Below, piece after piece: positions 33,848-44,704 of a DNA stretch of 64,000 nucleotides (positions within the stretch are counted from its first letter, which is position 1; every line of letters starts with the position of its first letter). The DNA is taken from positions 248,001 through 312,000 of the forward strand of contig NZ_QRAP01000003.1 in NCBI RefSeq assembly GCF_003363015.1, read 5' to 3'. A model generated the notes under the pieces. That model did no database searches. It saw only the letters and a program-made list of their open reading frames with translations, and was not told where the DNA came from. The position numbers were made by a program, and so were the translations under genes. This DNA is from Enterobacillus tribolii. Its GTDB lineage: Bacteria > Pseudomonadota > Gammaproteobacteria > Enterobacterales > Enterobacteriaceae.

Positions 33848-34669
33848 TCAGATGCCGTCGCCGAATTCAAACCCCTGGCTGACCCCGTTGAAATGCTGAT
33901 CCATATCCATTGAGGGTTTGTCGCTGTCGGGGCGGCCGACGATACGCGCCGGCACGCCGGCCGCTGTCGTATGGGGCGGTACGGCCTGCAAGACAACGGA
34001 GCCTGCGCCGATTTTCGCGCCGCAGCCAACCTCAATATTGCCCAGGATCTTGGCGCCCGCGCCAATCATCACGCCTTCGCGGATCTTCGGATGGCGATCG
34101 CCGCCTTCCTTACCGGTGCCGCCCAACGTTACCGACTGCAAAATAGAGACGTCGTTCTCCACCACCGCCGTTTCGCCAATCACGATACCGGTGGCGTGGT
34201 CGAGCATGATCCCGCAGCCGATACGGGCCGCCGGGTGAATATCCACGCCGAATACGACAGAAATCTGGTTTTGCAGATAAATAGCTAGTGCCTTGCGATC
34301 CTGTGACCACAACCAGTGGCCGATACGATAGGCCTGGAGGGCATGAAAGCCTTTGAGGTAAAGCAGGGGGGTCGAATACTTATCCACCGCCGGGTCGCGC
34401 TGGCGCACAGCCAGAATATCGCGGGCGGCGTAATCGATCATCCGGGCATCGGCCTTATACGCCTCTTCCACCATTTCACGGATGGTGATGGCCGGCATAA
34501 TCGCGCTAGCCAGCTTGTTAGCCAACATATAGCTCAGCGCATTACCTAAATTTTCATGCTTCAGGAGCGTTGCGTGGAAGAAACTGGCCAGCATGGGTTC
34601 ACATTCAACGAGCTTGCGCGCCTCCGCTTTAATGCTCTGCCAAACGTGTTCAAGTTCTTCTTTCGACAT
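33848..34669 (-). CDS. cysE: Serine O-acetyltransferase
   Basis: A 273-residue hexapeptide-repeat acyltransferase making O-acetylserine for cysteine synthesis. The N-terminal helical domain (about 1-140) is followed by the left-handed beta-helix with IGCGIMLDHATGIVIGETAVVEND and the catalytic His. The C-terminal tail ends in Ile (FEFGDGI), as needed for binding CysK. AAGGAC precedes the ATG. Last gene of the yibN-grxC-secB-gpsA-cysE group. Confidence 0.97.
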   Translation of the reverse strand: MSKEELEHVWQSIKAEARKLVECEPMLASFFHATLLKHENLGNALSYMLANKLASAIMPAITIREMVEEAYKADARMIDYAARDILAVRQRDPAVDKYSTPLLYLKGFHALQAYRIGHWLWSQDRKALAIYLQNQISVVFGVDIHPAARIGCGIMLDHATGIVIGETAVVENDVSILQSVTLGGTGKEGGDRHPKIREGVMIGAGAKILGNIEVGCGAKIGAGSVVLQAVPPHTTAAGVPARIVGRPDSDKPSMDMDQHFNGVSQGFEFGDGI

Positions 34670-34777
34670 CGTCCTTACTCCCGATTATTGTTATTAATTG
34701 CTCCAGTGACTATATCAAGCACATCCATCACCGCGCCAATAACTCTTCAGGGCGTTTTCCCGCCTTAATATGCGTTA

Positions 34778-35797
34778 TCAGTTACCCGGTTTTTCATCCT
34801 TGCGGGCGCGGCCCAGCAGGCTGAGCGCGGCTTCGCGCGCATTTTTATGCTGGTAAAGCACCTGGTAAATCTGTTCGGTGATCGGCATTTCCACGCCGTA
34901 GCGCTGCGCCAGCGCCATCACTTCTTTGGTATTACGATACCCTTCGACGACCTGGCCGATAGTATCCTGCGCTTCCTGAACGCCTAACCCCTGCCCCAGC
35001 ATAATACCAAAGCGCCGGTTACGGGATTGGTTGTCGGTACAGGTCAGCACCAGATCGCCCAGCCCGGCCATTCCCATAAACGTCGAGGGATCGGCGCCAA
35101 GCGCGGCGCCCAGACGGCTCATTTCCGCCAGCCCGCGGGTGATCAGCGCCGTACGCGCATTCGCGCCAAAGCCGATACCGTCAGACATGCCGGCACCAAT
35201 AGCGATCACGTTTTTCACCGCGCCGCCCAGCTGTACGCCGATAAAATCAGGGTTGTTATAAACACGGAAGCTTTTACCGCAGTGCAAAAGCTGCTGAAGA
35301 TCGTCAGCAAACTGCGCATCCGTTGAAGAAACGGCAATCGCCGTCGGTAAACCGGCCGCCAGCTCTTTGGCAAACGTCGGGCCGGAAAGCACCGCCAAAG
35401 GAATCGCTTCGCCCAGCGCTTCTCTGGCAACGTCCTGTAATAAACGCCCCGTTTCCGCTTCCAGACCTTTGGTAGCCCAAACGATGCGGGAGTCCGCGCG
35501 CAGATGCGGCTTCAGCTGGCGTAAAACCTCGCCGAATACGTGGCTGGGCACGACCACCAGCACATCTCTGCTGGCCGCCATCGCTTTCGCCAAATCGTTT
35601 TCCAGCACCAGCGTGTCCGGGAAGGGAACGTCGGGCAGGAACGCCTGGTTGCAGCGTGCCTGCTCCAGAGCGTCGATATGCGCGGGGTCATGGCCCCACA
35701 TCACGACCCGGTGGCCATTACGCGCCAGCGTAATAGCCAGGGCGGTGCCGTACGAGCCGGCACCGATGACGGTCATGGACGCGGTCGGGGATGCCAT
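34778..35797 (-). CDS. gpsA: Glycerol-3-phosphate dehydrogenase (NAD(P)+)
   Basis: A 339-residue cytosolic enzyme supplying sn-glycerol 3-phosphate for phospholipids. The Rossmann motif is [12 protein letters not shown] near the N-terminus; catalytic Lys is in [17 protein letters not shown] near residue 192. Its ATG overlaps the secB stop by one base (TGATG). Confidence 0.97.
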   Translation of the reverse strand: MASPTASMTVIGAGSYGTALAITLARNGHRVVMWGHDPAHIDALEQARCNQAFLPDVPFPDTLVLENDLAKAMAASRDVLVVVPSHVFGEVLRQLKPHLRADSRIVWATKGLEAETGRLLQDVAREALGEAIPLAVLSGPTFAKELAAGLPTAIAVSSTDAQFADDLQQLLHCGKSFRVYNNPDFIGVQLGGAVKNVIAIGAGMSDGIGFGANARTALITRGLAEMSRLGAALGADPSTFMGMAGLGDLVLTCTDNQSRNRRFGIMLGQGLGVQEAQDTIGQVVEGYRNTKEVMALAQRYGVEMPITEQIYQVLYQHKNAREAALSLLGRARKDEKPGN

Positions 35798-36279
35798 CAG
35801 GCGTCTTGTCCGTTCTGTTCTGCTTCCGCGCCTTCCGCCTGCTGTTGCTGCTGCTGCAGGTAGTTCATGAACAGGGCATCAAAGTTAACCGGCGCCAGGT
35901 TCAGCTGCGGGAACGTACCGCGGGAAACCATGCTGGTGATGGCTTCACGGGCATAAGGGAACAGGATGTTCGGGCAGTAAGCGCCCAGGCAATGAGCCAG
36001 CTGAGTCCCTTCCAGGCCACCGATGCTGAACACGCCGCCCTGCTGAACTTCACACAGGAATGCCGTTTCCTCACCCAGGGAAGCCGTCACCGTCACGCGC
36101 AGGACGACCTCATAAACCCCCTCGGCCAGAAGACCAGACGCGGTATCCAGGTCCAGCTTCACTTCAGGCTGCCACTCTTTCTGAAATACCTGAGGTGCGT
36201 TAGGCGCTTCGAAAGAAACATCCTTGGTGTAGATACGCTGAATCTGGAATGACATCTCGGTGTTAGCTTGTTCTGACAT
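35797..36279 (-). CDS. secB: SecB, cytosolic export chaperone
   Basis: A 160-residue chaperone that holds preproteins unfolded and hands them to SecA. The family core [20 protein letters not shown] and [14 protein letters not shown] are visible. The tail is rich in Gln (QQQQQ) and acidic residues. Coupled to gpsA downstream. Confidence 0.97.
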   Translation of the reverse strand: MSEQANTEMSFQIQRIYTKDVSFEAPNAPQVFQKEWQPEVKLDLDTASGLLAEGVYEVVLRVTVTASLGEETAFLCEVQQGGVFSIGGLEGTQLAHCLGAYCPNILFPYAREAITSMVSRGTFPQLNLAPVNFDALFMNYLQQQQQQAEGAEAEQNGQDA

Positions 36280-36339
36280 GTGTTTAATACCTTTTAGTTA
36301 AAAATCCTTGGATTACCGGCACTGCGCCGGCACCGAATA

Positions 36340-36591
36340 TTACGCCAACAGGGGGTCCAGGCCGCCCTGGGCATCAAGAGCATAGAGATCGTCGCAACCG
36401 CCGATATGCCGACCATCGATAAAAATCTGCGGTACGGTTGTCCGGCCGCTGCGTTCGATCATCTCTTCACGCGTTTGCGCGTCGTTATCAATAGCAATCT
36501 CATGAAACGCCGCGCCTTTTTCATTCAGCAGCGCTTTCGCCCGGCGGCAATACGGGCAAGTTGCCTTGGTATAAATATCGATCTTTGCCAT
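36340..36591 (-). CDS. grxC: Glutaredoxin 3
   Basis: An 83-residue thioredoxin-fold redox protein with the active site CPYC at residues 12-15, the cis-Pro segment TVPQIFIDG and GGCDDLYALD. Uses glutathione to reduce protein disulfides. In the yibN-grxC-secB-gpsA group. Confidence 0.97.
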   Translation of the reverse strand: MAKIDIYTKATCPYCRRAKALLNEKGAAFHEIAIDNDAQTREEMIERSGRTTVPQIFIDGRHIGGCDDLYALDAQGGLDPLLA

Positions 36592-36634
36592 CGTTTACCT
36601 CACGTAGTGCATTAACCACGGCTTAGCCGCGGCA

Positions 36635-37066
36635 TTATTTACCACGCGCCAGAGGCAGGTTATCAGCAACCCAGCCGGCGATACCGTCTTTCAGGGTAAA
36701 GACCCTGTCAAAACCGGCTTTCACTACGTGTTCACCGGATTCGCGGGCGGTCGTGCCGTTGGCGCAGACGATAATAACGGGCTGGCCTTTAAACTTCGCC
36801 AGCTCTCCCAGACTGCCGCTTTTCAAATCGCTCGGCGTCAGGTTGATTGCGTTGGTGATGTGGCCGCGGCGAAAATCTTCGCGCGTACGGGTATCCACCA
36901 CAACGGCGTCTTCTTTATTGATCAGATGCGTCGCTTCGCCGCGTGAAATCTCCTTCACCTTGGAGAAACGGCTTTTGAACGTCATAACCACAACCGCGAC
37001 GAACAGCACGATCCACGCCACACTAAGTATGGGGTGGGCACTGACGAATTGCATTATTTCTTGCAT
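36635..37066 (-). CDS. yibN: YibN, membrane-anchored rhodanese-domain protein
   Basis: About 143 residues. One N-terminal membrane segment ([20 protein letters not shown]) is followed by a rhodanese domain ([32 protein letters not shown]). The active-site loop reads [12 protein letters not shown] with Cys present (E. coli YibN lacks a canonical loop). The start follows the E. coli protein (MQEIMQF); an ATG two codons earlier is closer to a GGGAG. First gene of the secB group. Confidence 0.9.
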   Translation of the reverse strand: MQEIMQFVSAHPILSVAWIVLFVAVVVMTFKSRFSKVKEISRGEATHLINKEDAVVVDTRTREDFRRGHITNAINLTPSDLKSGSLGELAKFKGQPVIIVCANGTTARESGEHVVKAGFDRVFTLKDGIAGWVADNLPLARGK

Positions 37067-37399
37067 TTGCATGGGGTGTAACTGCTCCCGTTGGTTTGGG
37101 GATAAACATAAAGAGCCAAAGTATACCTGTGCCATGCGTCAAATACAGCCAAATCAGGCGGAGCGGAAGCGGAAACTGCGGCGCAGCGCGAAAAATTTTT
37201 CTTTTTTTCCACTCCGGCAGCCGCGATAACGCGGCCGGACAACAACTTTAATCATTTTTGCGCTCATTTCTTCCGCGTTATGTAGTAAAATTACGCCTCC
37301 CGTATACACAGGCATCCGTACTGCTGAATCCTGTCAGCGCAGATGCCTGTTTATATTGAAACTGATCAATTTGAAACTTACCAAAACGAGGTTGTTGCA

Positions 37400-38944
37400 A
37401 TGTCGAGCGCCAAAAAACCCATGGTACTGGTGATTCTGGACGGTTACGGTTACCGCGAAGATCGCAAGGATAACGCTATTCTCAATGCTAAGCGTCCGGT
37501 GATGGATAAGCTGTGGCAGACCCGCCCTCACACCCTGATCTCCGCCTCCGGCCTGGACGTAGGCCTGCCCGACGGGCAGATGGGCAACTCAGAAGTCGGC
37601 CACGTTAACCTCGGCGCCGGCCGTATCGTTTATCAGGACCTGACCCGCCTGGACAAAGAAATCAAGGACGGCGACTTCTTCACCAACGCCGTGCTGACCG
37701 GCGCGGTAGACAAAGCCGTCGCCGCGGGCAAAGCCGTTCATATTATGGGCCTGATGTCGCCGGGCGGCGTGCACAGCCACGAAGATCATATCCTGGCGAT
37801 GGTGGAACTGGCGGCCAAACGCGGCGCCGAAGCCATCTACCTGCATGCTTTCCTCGACGGGCGCGACACCCCGCCCCGCAGCGCCGAAGCCACATTAAAG
37901 CGCTTCACCGAGAAATTCGCCGCGCTGGGTAAAGGCCGCATCGCTTCCGTTATCGGCCGCTACTATGCCATGGACCGCGATAACCGCTGGGATCGCGTAC
38001 AGCTGGCTTATGACCTGATGACCGAAGCCAAGGGCGAATTCACCGCAGACAACGCCGTTGCCGCCCTGCAGGCCGCTTACGCGCGCGACGAAAACGACGA
38101 ATTCGTGAAACCTACCGTGATCCGCGCCGCCGGCGAAGCCGATGCCGCGATGAACGACGGCGACGCGCTGATTTTCATGAACTTCCGCGCCGACCGTGCC
38201 CGTCAGATCACCCGTGCCTTCATCAACCCGGACTTTGACGGCTTCACCCGCAATAAAGTGGTGAAATTCAGCGAATTCGTCATGCTGACCGAATACGCCG
38301 CCGACATCAAAGCCACCTGCGCCTATCCGCCGGAGTCCCTGAACAATACGTTCGGCGAGTGGCTGATGAAACACGACAAAACGCAGCTGCGTATTTCCGA
38401 AACCGAAAAATATGCCCACGTAACCTTCTTCTACAACGGCGGCGTCGAAGAGCCGTTCAAGGGAGAAGAGCGCATCCTGGTGAACTCGCCCAAAGTCGCC
38501 ACCTACGATCTGCAGCCGGAAATGAGCTCCGCCGAACTGACTGACAAGCTGGTCAGCGCCATCGGCAGCGGCAAGTATGACGCCATCATCTGTAACTACC
38601 CGAACGGGGACATGGTGGGCCATACCGGCGTTTACGACGCCGCGGTTCAGGCGGTTGAAGCGCTGGATCACTGCATCGGTCAGGTTGTGGAGGCCGTGCA
38701 GAATGCCGGCGGTCAGTTGCTGATCACCGCCGACCACGGCAACGCAGAGCAGATGAAGGATGACACCACCGGCCAGCCGCATACCGCGCATACCAGCCTG
38801 CCGGTTCCGCTGATCTACGTCGGTAAAGACGCAACGGCGGTGGAAGGCGGTAAGCTGTCTGATATCGCCGCAACAATGCTGACGCTGATGGGAATGGAAA
38901 TCCCGCAAGAGATGACTGGCAAGCCGCTGTTCATCGTGAAATAA
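37400..38944 (+). CDS. gpmI: Phosphoglycerate mutase, cofactor-independent
   Basis: A 514-residue, Mn-dependent iPGM of the alkaline phosphatase superfamily. The N-terminal [13 protein letters not shown] and the catalytic Ser region [16 protein letters not shown] (near residue 60) are conserved, as are GDMVGHTG and [11 protein letters not shown] for metal binding. The ATG at 37400 is placed by homology, with CGAGG upstream; the frame stays open 19 codons further. envC follows after 8 bases. Confidence 0.97.
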   Translation: MSSAKKPMVLVILDGYGYREDRKDNAILNAKRPVMDKLWQTRPHTLISASGLDVGLPDGQMGNSEVGHVNLGAGRIVYQDLTRLDKEIKDGDFFTNAVLTGAVDKAVAAGKAVHIMGLMSPGGVHSHEDHILAMVELAAKRGAEAIYLHAFLDGRDTPPRSAEATLKRFTEKFAALGKGRIASVIGRYYAMDRDNRWDRVQLAYDLMTEAKGEFTADNAVAALQAAYARDENDEFVKPTVIRAAGEADAAMNDGDALIFMNFRADRARQITRAFINPDFDGFTRNKVVKFSEFVMLTEYAADIKATCAYPPESLNNTFGEWLMKHDKTQLRISETEKYAHVTFFYNGGVEEPFKGEERILVNSPKVATYDLQPEMSSAELTDKLVSAIGSGKYDAIICNYPNGDMVGHTGVYDAAVQAVEALDHCIGQVVEAVQNAGGQLLITADHGNAEQMKDDTTGQPHTAHTSLPVPLIYVGKDATAVEGGKLSDIAATMLTLMGMEIPQEMTGKPLFIVK

Positions 38945-38952
38945 TCGCCCCC

Positions 38953-40263
38953 ATGAGGGGAGCCGTATTATTTCATTCATCAGATACCCTCCCGGCGTTG
39001 CGCATCGCGCAGCCGGGGGTGTTGTCGCTACTCTGTGCCGGTGTCCTGTACGCCGGCATGCTCTTTTCTTCCGCTCCCGCCCTGGCCGCTGACGACAACA
39101 AGCAGCAGCTTAAATCTATCCAGCAAGACATTGCCGAAAAAGAGAAAAGCGTGAAGCTGCAACAGCAGCAGCGCGGCAAATTGCAGGATCAGCTTAAGGC
39201 GCAGGAAAAAAATATCGCCCAGGCCAGCCGGGCGCTGCGCGAAACACAAACCACGCTGAGCGCCCTCGGGCAGAAAGTTTCCACCCTGACGGCCTCTATT
39301 GAGAAACTTTCGCGCTGGGAAAAAGAACAGCAGGAGCTACTTTCCGAACAGCTGGATATGGCATTTCGTCTCGGTCAGCATACCGGCCTGCAGGCGCTGC
39401 TGAGCAATGAAGAAAGCCAGCGCAGCGACCGTATTCTGGCCTATTTCGGCTATCTCAACGAATCCCGGCAAAAAAGCATCAATGCGCTGAAACTGACGCA
39501 AACCAAGCTCAGCGAACAAAAACGCGATCTTGAAGCCACCCGTAAAACACAGAAAAACGTGCTGAGCACCCAGCAGAAAGCCAGAGAACAATTACAGAGC
39601 GCGCAAGAGGCGCGTAAGAAAACGCTCTCCAGCCTGGAAAGCTCGTTGGCGAAAGATCAGCAACGCCTGAACGAACTGAAGCGGAACGAAGGCCGCCTGC
39701 GCGACCAAATCGCCCGCGCCGAACGCGAGGCCCGCGCCCGCGCGGAGAAAGAAGCCCGCGAAGCAGCGAAACTGCGCGCTCAGGTCAAACAGAAAGAACA
39801 GCAGGCCCGTCAGAAAGGCACCACCTATACGCCGACGGAAAGCGAACGCTCCCTGATGGCGCGTACCGGCGGACTTGGCCGGGCGAGCGGTCAGGCACTG
39901 TGGCCGGTACACGGGCAAATCATCCACCGCTTTGGCGAAACCCTGCAAGGGGAGCTGCGCTGGAAAGGCATGGTGATCGCCGCACGCGAAGGCAGCGAAG
40001 TGAAAGCCATTGCCGATGGCCGCGTTCTGCTGGCCGACTGGCTGCAAGGTTACGGACTGGTCGTGGTCATCGAACACGGCAAAGGGGACATGAGCCTGTA
40101 CGGCTATAACCAGAGCGCATTGGTTAACGTCGGCGCTCAGGTCAGGGCAGGACAGCCCGTCGCCCTGGTGGGCAACAGCGGAGGTCAGGGACAGCCCGCG
40201 CTTTACTTTGAAATCCGTCGTCAGGGCCAGGCTGTGAACCCGCAGCCCTGGCTGGGACGTTAA
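38953..40263 (+). CDS. envC: EnvC, activator of amidases AmiA/AmiB
   Basis: A 436-residue periplasmic division factor. The signal/anchor region is at about 22-45 (ending PALAA). A long coiled coil (about 50-285, rich in Gln, Lys and Glu) recruits to FtsEX. The C-terminal LytM domain (about 315-436) starts at ALWPVHGQIIHRFGE. It lacks the zinc ligands of active LytM enzymes, as in E. coli, where it activates amidases rather than cutting peptidoglycan. In the gpmI-envC-yibQ group. Confidence 0.95.
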   Translation: MRGAVLFHSSDTLPALRIAQPGVLSLLCAGVLYAGMLFSSAPALAADDNKQQLKSIQQDIAEKEKSVKLQQQQRGKLQDQLKAQEKNIAQASRALRETQTTLSALGQKVSTLTASIEKLSRWEKEQQELLSEQLDMAFRLGQHTGLQALLSNEESQRSDRILAYFGYLNESRQKSINALKLTQTKLSEQKRDLEATRKTQKNVLSTQQKAREQLQSAQEARKKTLSSLESSLAKDQQRLNELKRNEGRLRDQIARAEREARARAEKEAREAAKLRAQVKQKEQQARQKGTTYTPTESERSLMARTGGLGRASGQALWPVHGQIIHRFGETLQGELRWKGMVIAAREGSEVKAIADGRVLLADWLQGYGLVVVIEHGKGDMSLYGYNQSALVNVGAQVRAGQPVALVGNSGGQGQPALYFEIRRQGQAVNPQPWLGR

Positions 40264-40280
40264 CTATCCGGGATACCGTA

Positions 40281-41201
40281 TTGAGACTGTCCGCGTCCAT
40301 CACCGCCGCGCTCCTTCTTTCCGGCAGCTATTGCGCCGGGGCGCTGGCGGGCAAGCTTTCCATCGTCATTGACGATGTCGGCTATCAGTTGCATTACGAT
40401 CGGCAGGTGCTGCGTATGCCGCTGCCGATCAGCGTCGCTATTTTGCCCAACGCTCCGCACGCCCGTGAAATGGCGCTGGAAGCGCACGCCCAGGGCCGGG
40501 AAATCCTGATCCACATGCCGATGGCGCCGCTCAGCAAACAGCCGCTGGAAAAAAACACCCTGCAACCGTCGATGAGCGGGGATGAGGTCCGGCGTATCAT
40601 TCAGAAAGCCGTCGCCGATGTTCCGTATGCCGTCGGCATGAACAACCATATGGGCAGCGCCATGACGTCCAGCCTGTCCGGCATGCAAAACGTTATGACG
40701 GCGCTGGAGCAGTACCAGCTTTATTTCCTCGACAGCGTCACCATCGGCAACACCCAGGCCACGCGCGCCGCGGCGGGCACCGGCGTGAAGGTGATCCGGC
40801 GCAAAGTGTTTCTTGATGACAGCGCCAATGAAGCGGAGATTCGCCGCCAGTTCAACCGCGCGATCGACGTCGCGCGCAAAACCGGTTCCGCCATCGCCAT
40901 CGGCCATCCGCGCCCGGCCACGGTTAAGGTGTTGCAGCAGATGCTGCCCGGCCTGCCCGCCGACATCACCCTGGTTCGTCCCAGTTCTCTGCTGAACGAA
41001 GCCCATTCGCCGGATCCGCGCCCCGTTACGCCGGGCAAAAAGCCGTTCCGCGGTATTGGTCAGTGCGTCAGCAAGCATCCTCCGCAACCCGTCCGGGCGG
41101 ACGCCATGTTCAGCGTTATCGGCAGCAGCCTGAAGCAATCGGCGCCGGTACGTTTACTGATCGACCGCTGGCAGTTCTGGTTTGGTAAAGCGGGCGAGTA
41201 G
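40281..41201 (+). CDS. yibQ: YibQ, divergent polysaccharide deacetylase-family protein
   Basis: A 306-residue protein with a signal peptide (about 1-23, ending ALA) and a family 2 divergent polysaccharide deacetylase domain: LSIVIDDVGYQ, ILIHMPMAPLSKQPLEKNTL, GMNNHMGS, IAIGHPRPAT. Activity is unproved. The start appears to be TTG at 40281, 18 bases after envC; there is no ATG in a suitable position. Confidence 0.9.
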   Translation: MRLSASITAALLLSGSYCAGALAGKLSIVIDDVGYQLHYDRQVLRMPLPISVAILPNAPHAREMALEAHAQGREILIHMPMAPLSKQPLEKNTLQPSMSGDEVRRIIQKAVADVPYAVGMNNHMGSAMTSSLSGMQNVMTALEQYQLYFLDSVTIGNTQATRAAAGTGVKVIRRKVFLDDSANEAEIRRQFNRAIDVARKTGSAIAIGHPRPATVKVLQQMLPGLPADITLVRPSSLLNEAHSPDPRPVTPGKKPFRGIGQCVSKHPPQPVRADAMFSVIGSSLKQSAPVRLLIDRWQFWFGKAGE

Positions 41202-41215
41202 CCCATAAAAAAACA

Positions 41216-41279
41216 ACCGGGCAAGCCCGGTTATTCATGCTCAGTGGACAAAAGGCGCCTGAAACGGCGCCTTTTTTTT
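41216..41279. terminator. Two hairpins between yibQ and tdh, the second a bidirectional terminator
   Basis: ACCGGGC/GCCCGGT at 41216-41232 and AAGGCGCC/GGCGCCTT at 41252-41273. The second is followed by T8 on the plus strand and by TTTTG on the minus strand, so it can end both yibQ and tdh transcripts. Confidence 0.85.
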
Positions 41280-41286
41280 GCGGGCG

Positions 41287-42312
41287 TTAATCCCAGCTCA
41301 ATACCACTTTTCCGGATTGCCCGGAACGCATGGCGTCGAACCCTTTCTGGAAATCGTCAATCCCGTAGCGATGCGTGATGATAGGCGTCAGATCCAGGCC
41401 GGATTGCAGCAATGCTGCCATTTTGTACCAGGTTTCGAACATCTCGCGGCCGTAAATGCCTTTGATGAACAGCCCCTTGAAAATCACCTGGTTCCAGTCG
41501 ATAGCCATATCCGACGGAGGAATACCCAGCATGGCGATCCTGCCGCCGTGGTTCATGGTATCCAGCATGGCCCTGAACGCCGGCGGCGCGCCAGACATCT
41601 CCAGCCCGACGTCAAACCCTTCGGTCATACCCAGCTCCGTCATGACGTCTTTGAGGCTCTCTTTACTGACGTTGACGGCACGGGTAACGCCCATTTTCCG
41701 CGCCAGATCCAGGCGGTATTCGTTCACGTCGGTGATCACCACATGGCGTGCGCCAACGTGCCTGCACACCGCCGCGGCCATAATGCCGATCGGGCCGGCG
41801 CCGGAAACCAGCACGTCCTCGCCCACCAGATCAAACGACAGCGCCGTATGCACCGCGTTGCCAAACGGGTCGAAAATGGAAGCCAGCTCGTCGGAGATCC
41901 CCTCAGGAATTTTGAACACGTTGAATGCCGGTATCACCAGGTATTCAGCAAAAGCTCCCGGACGGTTAACCCCGACGCCGGTCGTATTGCGGCACAGATG
42001 CGTGCGGCCGCCGCGGCAGTTACGGCAGTGACCGCAGGTAATGTGCCCCTCGCCGGAAACGCGATCGCCGATGTTGTACCCTTTCACTTCCTGGCCGATA
42101 GCAACAATCTCGCCGACGTATTCATGCCCGACAACCATCGGCACCGGAATGGTTTTCTGTGACCATTCATCCCAGTTATAAATATGCACATCGGTACCGC
42201 AAATCGCCGTTTTGCGGATTTTAATCATGACATCATTGTGCCCCAGCTCCGGCTTCGGCACATCCGTCATCCAGATCCCTTCTTCCGCCTTCAGTTTTGA
42301 CAATGCTTTCAT
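41287..42312 (-). CDS. tdh: L-threonine 3-dehydrogenase
   Basis: A 341-residue zinc-dependent MDR enzyme that oxidises threonine to 2-amino-3-ketobutyrate with NAD. Catalytic zinc Cys is in [15 protein letters not shown]; structural zinc Cys cluster [15 protein letters not shown] near residue 93; nucleotide motif [12 protein letters not shown] near residue 170. Starts 9 bases after kbl, whose product uses the intermediate. Confidence 0.97.
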   Translation of the reverse strand: MKALSKLKAEEGIWMTDVPKPELGHNDVMIKIRKTAICGTDVHIYNWDEWSQKTIPVPMVVGHEYVGEIVAIGQEVKGYNIGDRVSGEGHITCGHCRNCRGGRTHLCRNTTGVGVNRPGAFAEYLVIPAFNVFKIPEGISDELASIFDPFGNAVHTALSFDLVGEDVLVSGAGPIGIMAAAVCRHVGARHVVITDVNEYRLDLARKMGVTRAVNVSKESLKDVMTELGMTEGFDVGLEMSGAPPAFRAMLDTMNHGGRIAMLGIPPSDMAIDWNQVIFKGLFIKGIYGREMFETWYKMAALLQSGLDLTPIITHRYGIDDFQKGFDAMRSGQSGKVVLSWD

Positions 42313-42321
42313 GATATCTCC

Positions 42322-43518
42322 TTAACGAATGACGCCCAGTTTCCGACCGATACGCGTAAATGCATCAACCGCGCGCTCGACCTGCTCCGGCGTGTGATCG
42401 GCGGACATCTGGGTGCGGATGCGGGCCTGGCCTTTCGGCACCACCGGGAAGAAGAATCCGGTGACATAGATATTTTCTTTCAGCAGTTCGCCGGCAAATT
42501 CCTGCGCCAGTTTGGCGTCGCCCAGCATGACCGGAATAATGGCGTGATCCGCGCCGGCCAGCGTGAAGCCCGCAGCAGACATCTTCTCCCGGAACAGGCG
42601 CGCGTTGCTCCACAGGCGATCGCGCAACTCATCGCCCTGCTCCAGCAACTCCAGCACTTTGATCGATGCGGCGACAATGGCCGGCGCCAGCGAGTTGGAG
42701 AACAGGTAAGGGCGGGAGCGCTGACGCAGCCATTCGACCACTTCTTTGCGCGCCGCGGTATAGCCGCCGGAAGCGCCGCCCAAGGCTTTGCCCAGCGTAC
42801 CGGTAATGATATCCACCCGGCCCATGACGTCGCAGTATTCATGAGTGCCGCGCCCGTGCGCGCCGACAAAACCTACCGCGTGAGAATCGTCCACCATGAC
42901 CAGCGCGCCGTATTCATCCGCCAGGTCGCAAACCGCTTTCAGGTTGGCGATCACGCCATCCATGGAGAACACGCCGTCGGTGGCGATCATGATATGGCGC
43001 GCGCCATCGGCTTTCGCCTGATCCAGCTGCGCTTTCAGCTCCGTCATGTCGTTGTTGGCATAGCGGTAACGTTTCGCCTTGCACAGACGCACGCCGTCAA
43101 TAATAGAAGCGTGGTTCAGCGCATCGGAGATAATCGCGTCTTCCGGCCCCATCAGGGTTTCAAACAGACCGCCGTTCGCATCAAAGCAGGAAGAATAGAG
43201 AATGGCATCTTCCATGCCGAGGAAGCGGGCCAGGTTCTGTTCCAGCTGCTTATGGGTGTCCTGCGTTCCGCAGATGAAGCGTACGGACGCCATGCCGAAA
43301 CCATGGCTGTCCATACCCTGTTTGGCAGCTTCAATCAGCGCGGGGTGGTTGGCCAGTCCCAGATAGTTATTTGCACAGAAATTGATGACGTGACGTCCAT
43401 CTGCGACCGCGACGTCGGCCTGTTGTGCCGAGGTAATAATGCGTTCTTCTTTGTACAGACCTTCCGCGCGGGTGGTTTCCAGCTGTTGTTCCAGCTGCTG
43501 ATAAAAAGCCGCAGACAT
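42322..43518 (-). CDS. kbl: 2-amino-3-ketobutyrate CoA ligase (glycine C-acetyltransferase)
   Basis: A 398-residue PLP enzyme of the alpha-oxoamine synthase family. It makes glycine and acetyl-CoA from the Tdh product. The PLP Lys is in [15 protein letters not shown] near residue 244; [17 protein letters not shown] and [14 protein letters not shown] are conserved. First gene of the kbl-tdh operon, divergent from hldD. Confidence 0.97.
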   Translation of the reverse strand: MSAAFYQQLEQQLETTRAEGLYKEERIITSAQQADVAVADGRHVINFCANNYLGLANHPALIEAAKQGMDSHGFGMASVRFICGTQDTHKQLEQNLARFLGMEDAILYSSCFDANGGLFETLMGPEDAIISDALNHASIIDGVRLCKAKRYRYANNDMTELKAQLDQAKADGARHIMIATDGVFSMDGVIANLKAVCDLADEYGALVMVDDSHAVGFVGAHGRGTHEYCDVMGRVDIITGTLGKALGGASGGYTAARKEVVEWLRQRSRPYLFSNSLAPAIVAASIKVLELLEQGDELRDRLWSNARLFREKMSAAGFTLAGADHAIIPVMLGDAKLAQEFAGELLKENIYVTGFFFPVVPKGQARIRTQMSADHTPEQVERAVDAFTRIGRKLGVIR

Positions 43519-43759
43519 GTTGTTATCTCCAGATATAGGCTAGTTCGTGGAACATATTACTGCGTGTTTCGCAGTGTGACGAGTTTGCTATATATCTGAT
43601 CATAATAATACAGCATATATCACGTATATAACGTTTCCGTATCATACTCATTCGGATTGGTTACCTATACGCTGAATGCGTCGGCATGAAATGCTATGAT
43701 GGCAATCATATAGCGTGGGGCATTGTGTCCCGCCGTTCGGATTAGTAAGGGTGAAACCC

Positions 43760-44689
43760 ATGATTATTGTCACCGGTGGTGCTGGATTTATTGGCAGCAA
43801 TATCGTTAAGTCACTGAATGATATCGGTTATACCGACATTTTGGTTGTTGATAACCTGAAGGACGGCACCAAGTTCGTCAACCTGGTTGATCTGAACATC
43901 ACCGACTACATGGACAAAGAAGACTTCATCGCCAGCATCGTCGCCGGGGACGATCTGGGCGACATCGACGCCATTTTCCACGAAGGTGCCTGCTCGTCCA
44001 CCACCGAGTGGGACGGCAAATACATGATGGACAATAACTATCAGTATTCCAAAGAGGTGCTGCATTACTGCCTGGAGCGTCAGATCCCGTTCCTGTACGC
44101 CTCTTCCGCCGCCACCTACGGCATGACCGAGCAATTCACCGAAGAACGTCAGTACGAAGGCCCGCTGAACGTTTACGGCTACTCCAAATTCCTGTTTGAT
44201 GAGTACGTGCGCCAGATCCTGCCGCAGGCGGATTCGCAAATCTGCGGATTCCGCTATTTCAACGTCTACGGCCCGCGCGAAGGCCACAAAGGCAGCATGG
44301 CCAGCGTCGCTTTCCACCTGAATAACCAGATTAACAACGGTGAAGATCCGAAGCTGTTTGAAGGCAGCGAAAACTTCCGCCGCGACTTTATCTACGTCGG
44401 CGACGTCGCCGCCGTTAACCTGTGGTTCTGGCAGAAAGGCGTTTCCGGCATCTTCAACTGCGGCACCGGACGGGCGGAATCTTTCCAGGAAGTCGCAGAC
44501 GCCGTGGTGGCCTACCATCAGAAAGGCGCCATTCAGATCATTCCGTTCCCCGAGAAGCTGAAAGGCCGTTATCAGGCTTTCACTCAGGCGGATATGACCA
44601 AACTGCGCGCCGCAGGCTACGATAAGCCGTTTAAAACCGTGGCTGAAGGCGTGCGTGAATATATGGAATGGCTGAACCGTAAACAGTAA
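43760..44689 (+). CDS. hldD: ADP-L-glycero-D-manno-heptose-6-epimerase
   Basis: A 309-residue extended SDR that makes the heptose donor for the LPS inner core. [12 protein letters not shown] at the N-terminus binds NADP; Tyr/Lys are in [13 protein letters not shown] near residue 140. The ATG at 43760 is placed by homology with AAGGG upstream; the frame extends to 43715. First gene of the core operon. Confidence 0.97.
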   Translation: MIIVTGGAGFIGSNIVKSLNDIGYTDILVVDNLKDGTKFVNLVDLNITDYMDKEDFIASIVAGDDLGDIDAIFHEGACSSTTEWDGKYMMDNNYQYSKEVLHYCLERQIPFLYASSAATYGMTEQFTEERQYEGPLNVYGYSKFLFDEYVRQILPQADSQICGFRYFNVYGPREGHKGSMASVAFHLNNQINNGEDPKLFEGSENFRRDFIYVGDVAAVNLWFWQKGVSGIFNCGTGRAESFQEVADAVVAYHQKGAIQIIPFPEKLKGRYQAFTQADMTKLRAAGYDKPFKTVAEGVREYMEWLNRKQ

Positions 44690-44704
44690 AGGACACCGCG
44701 CGGC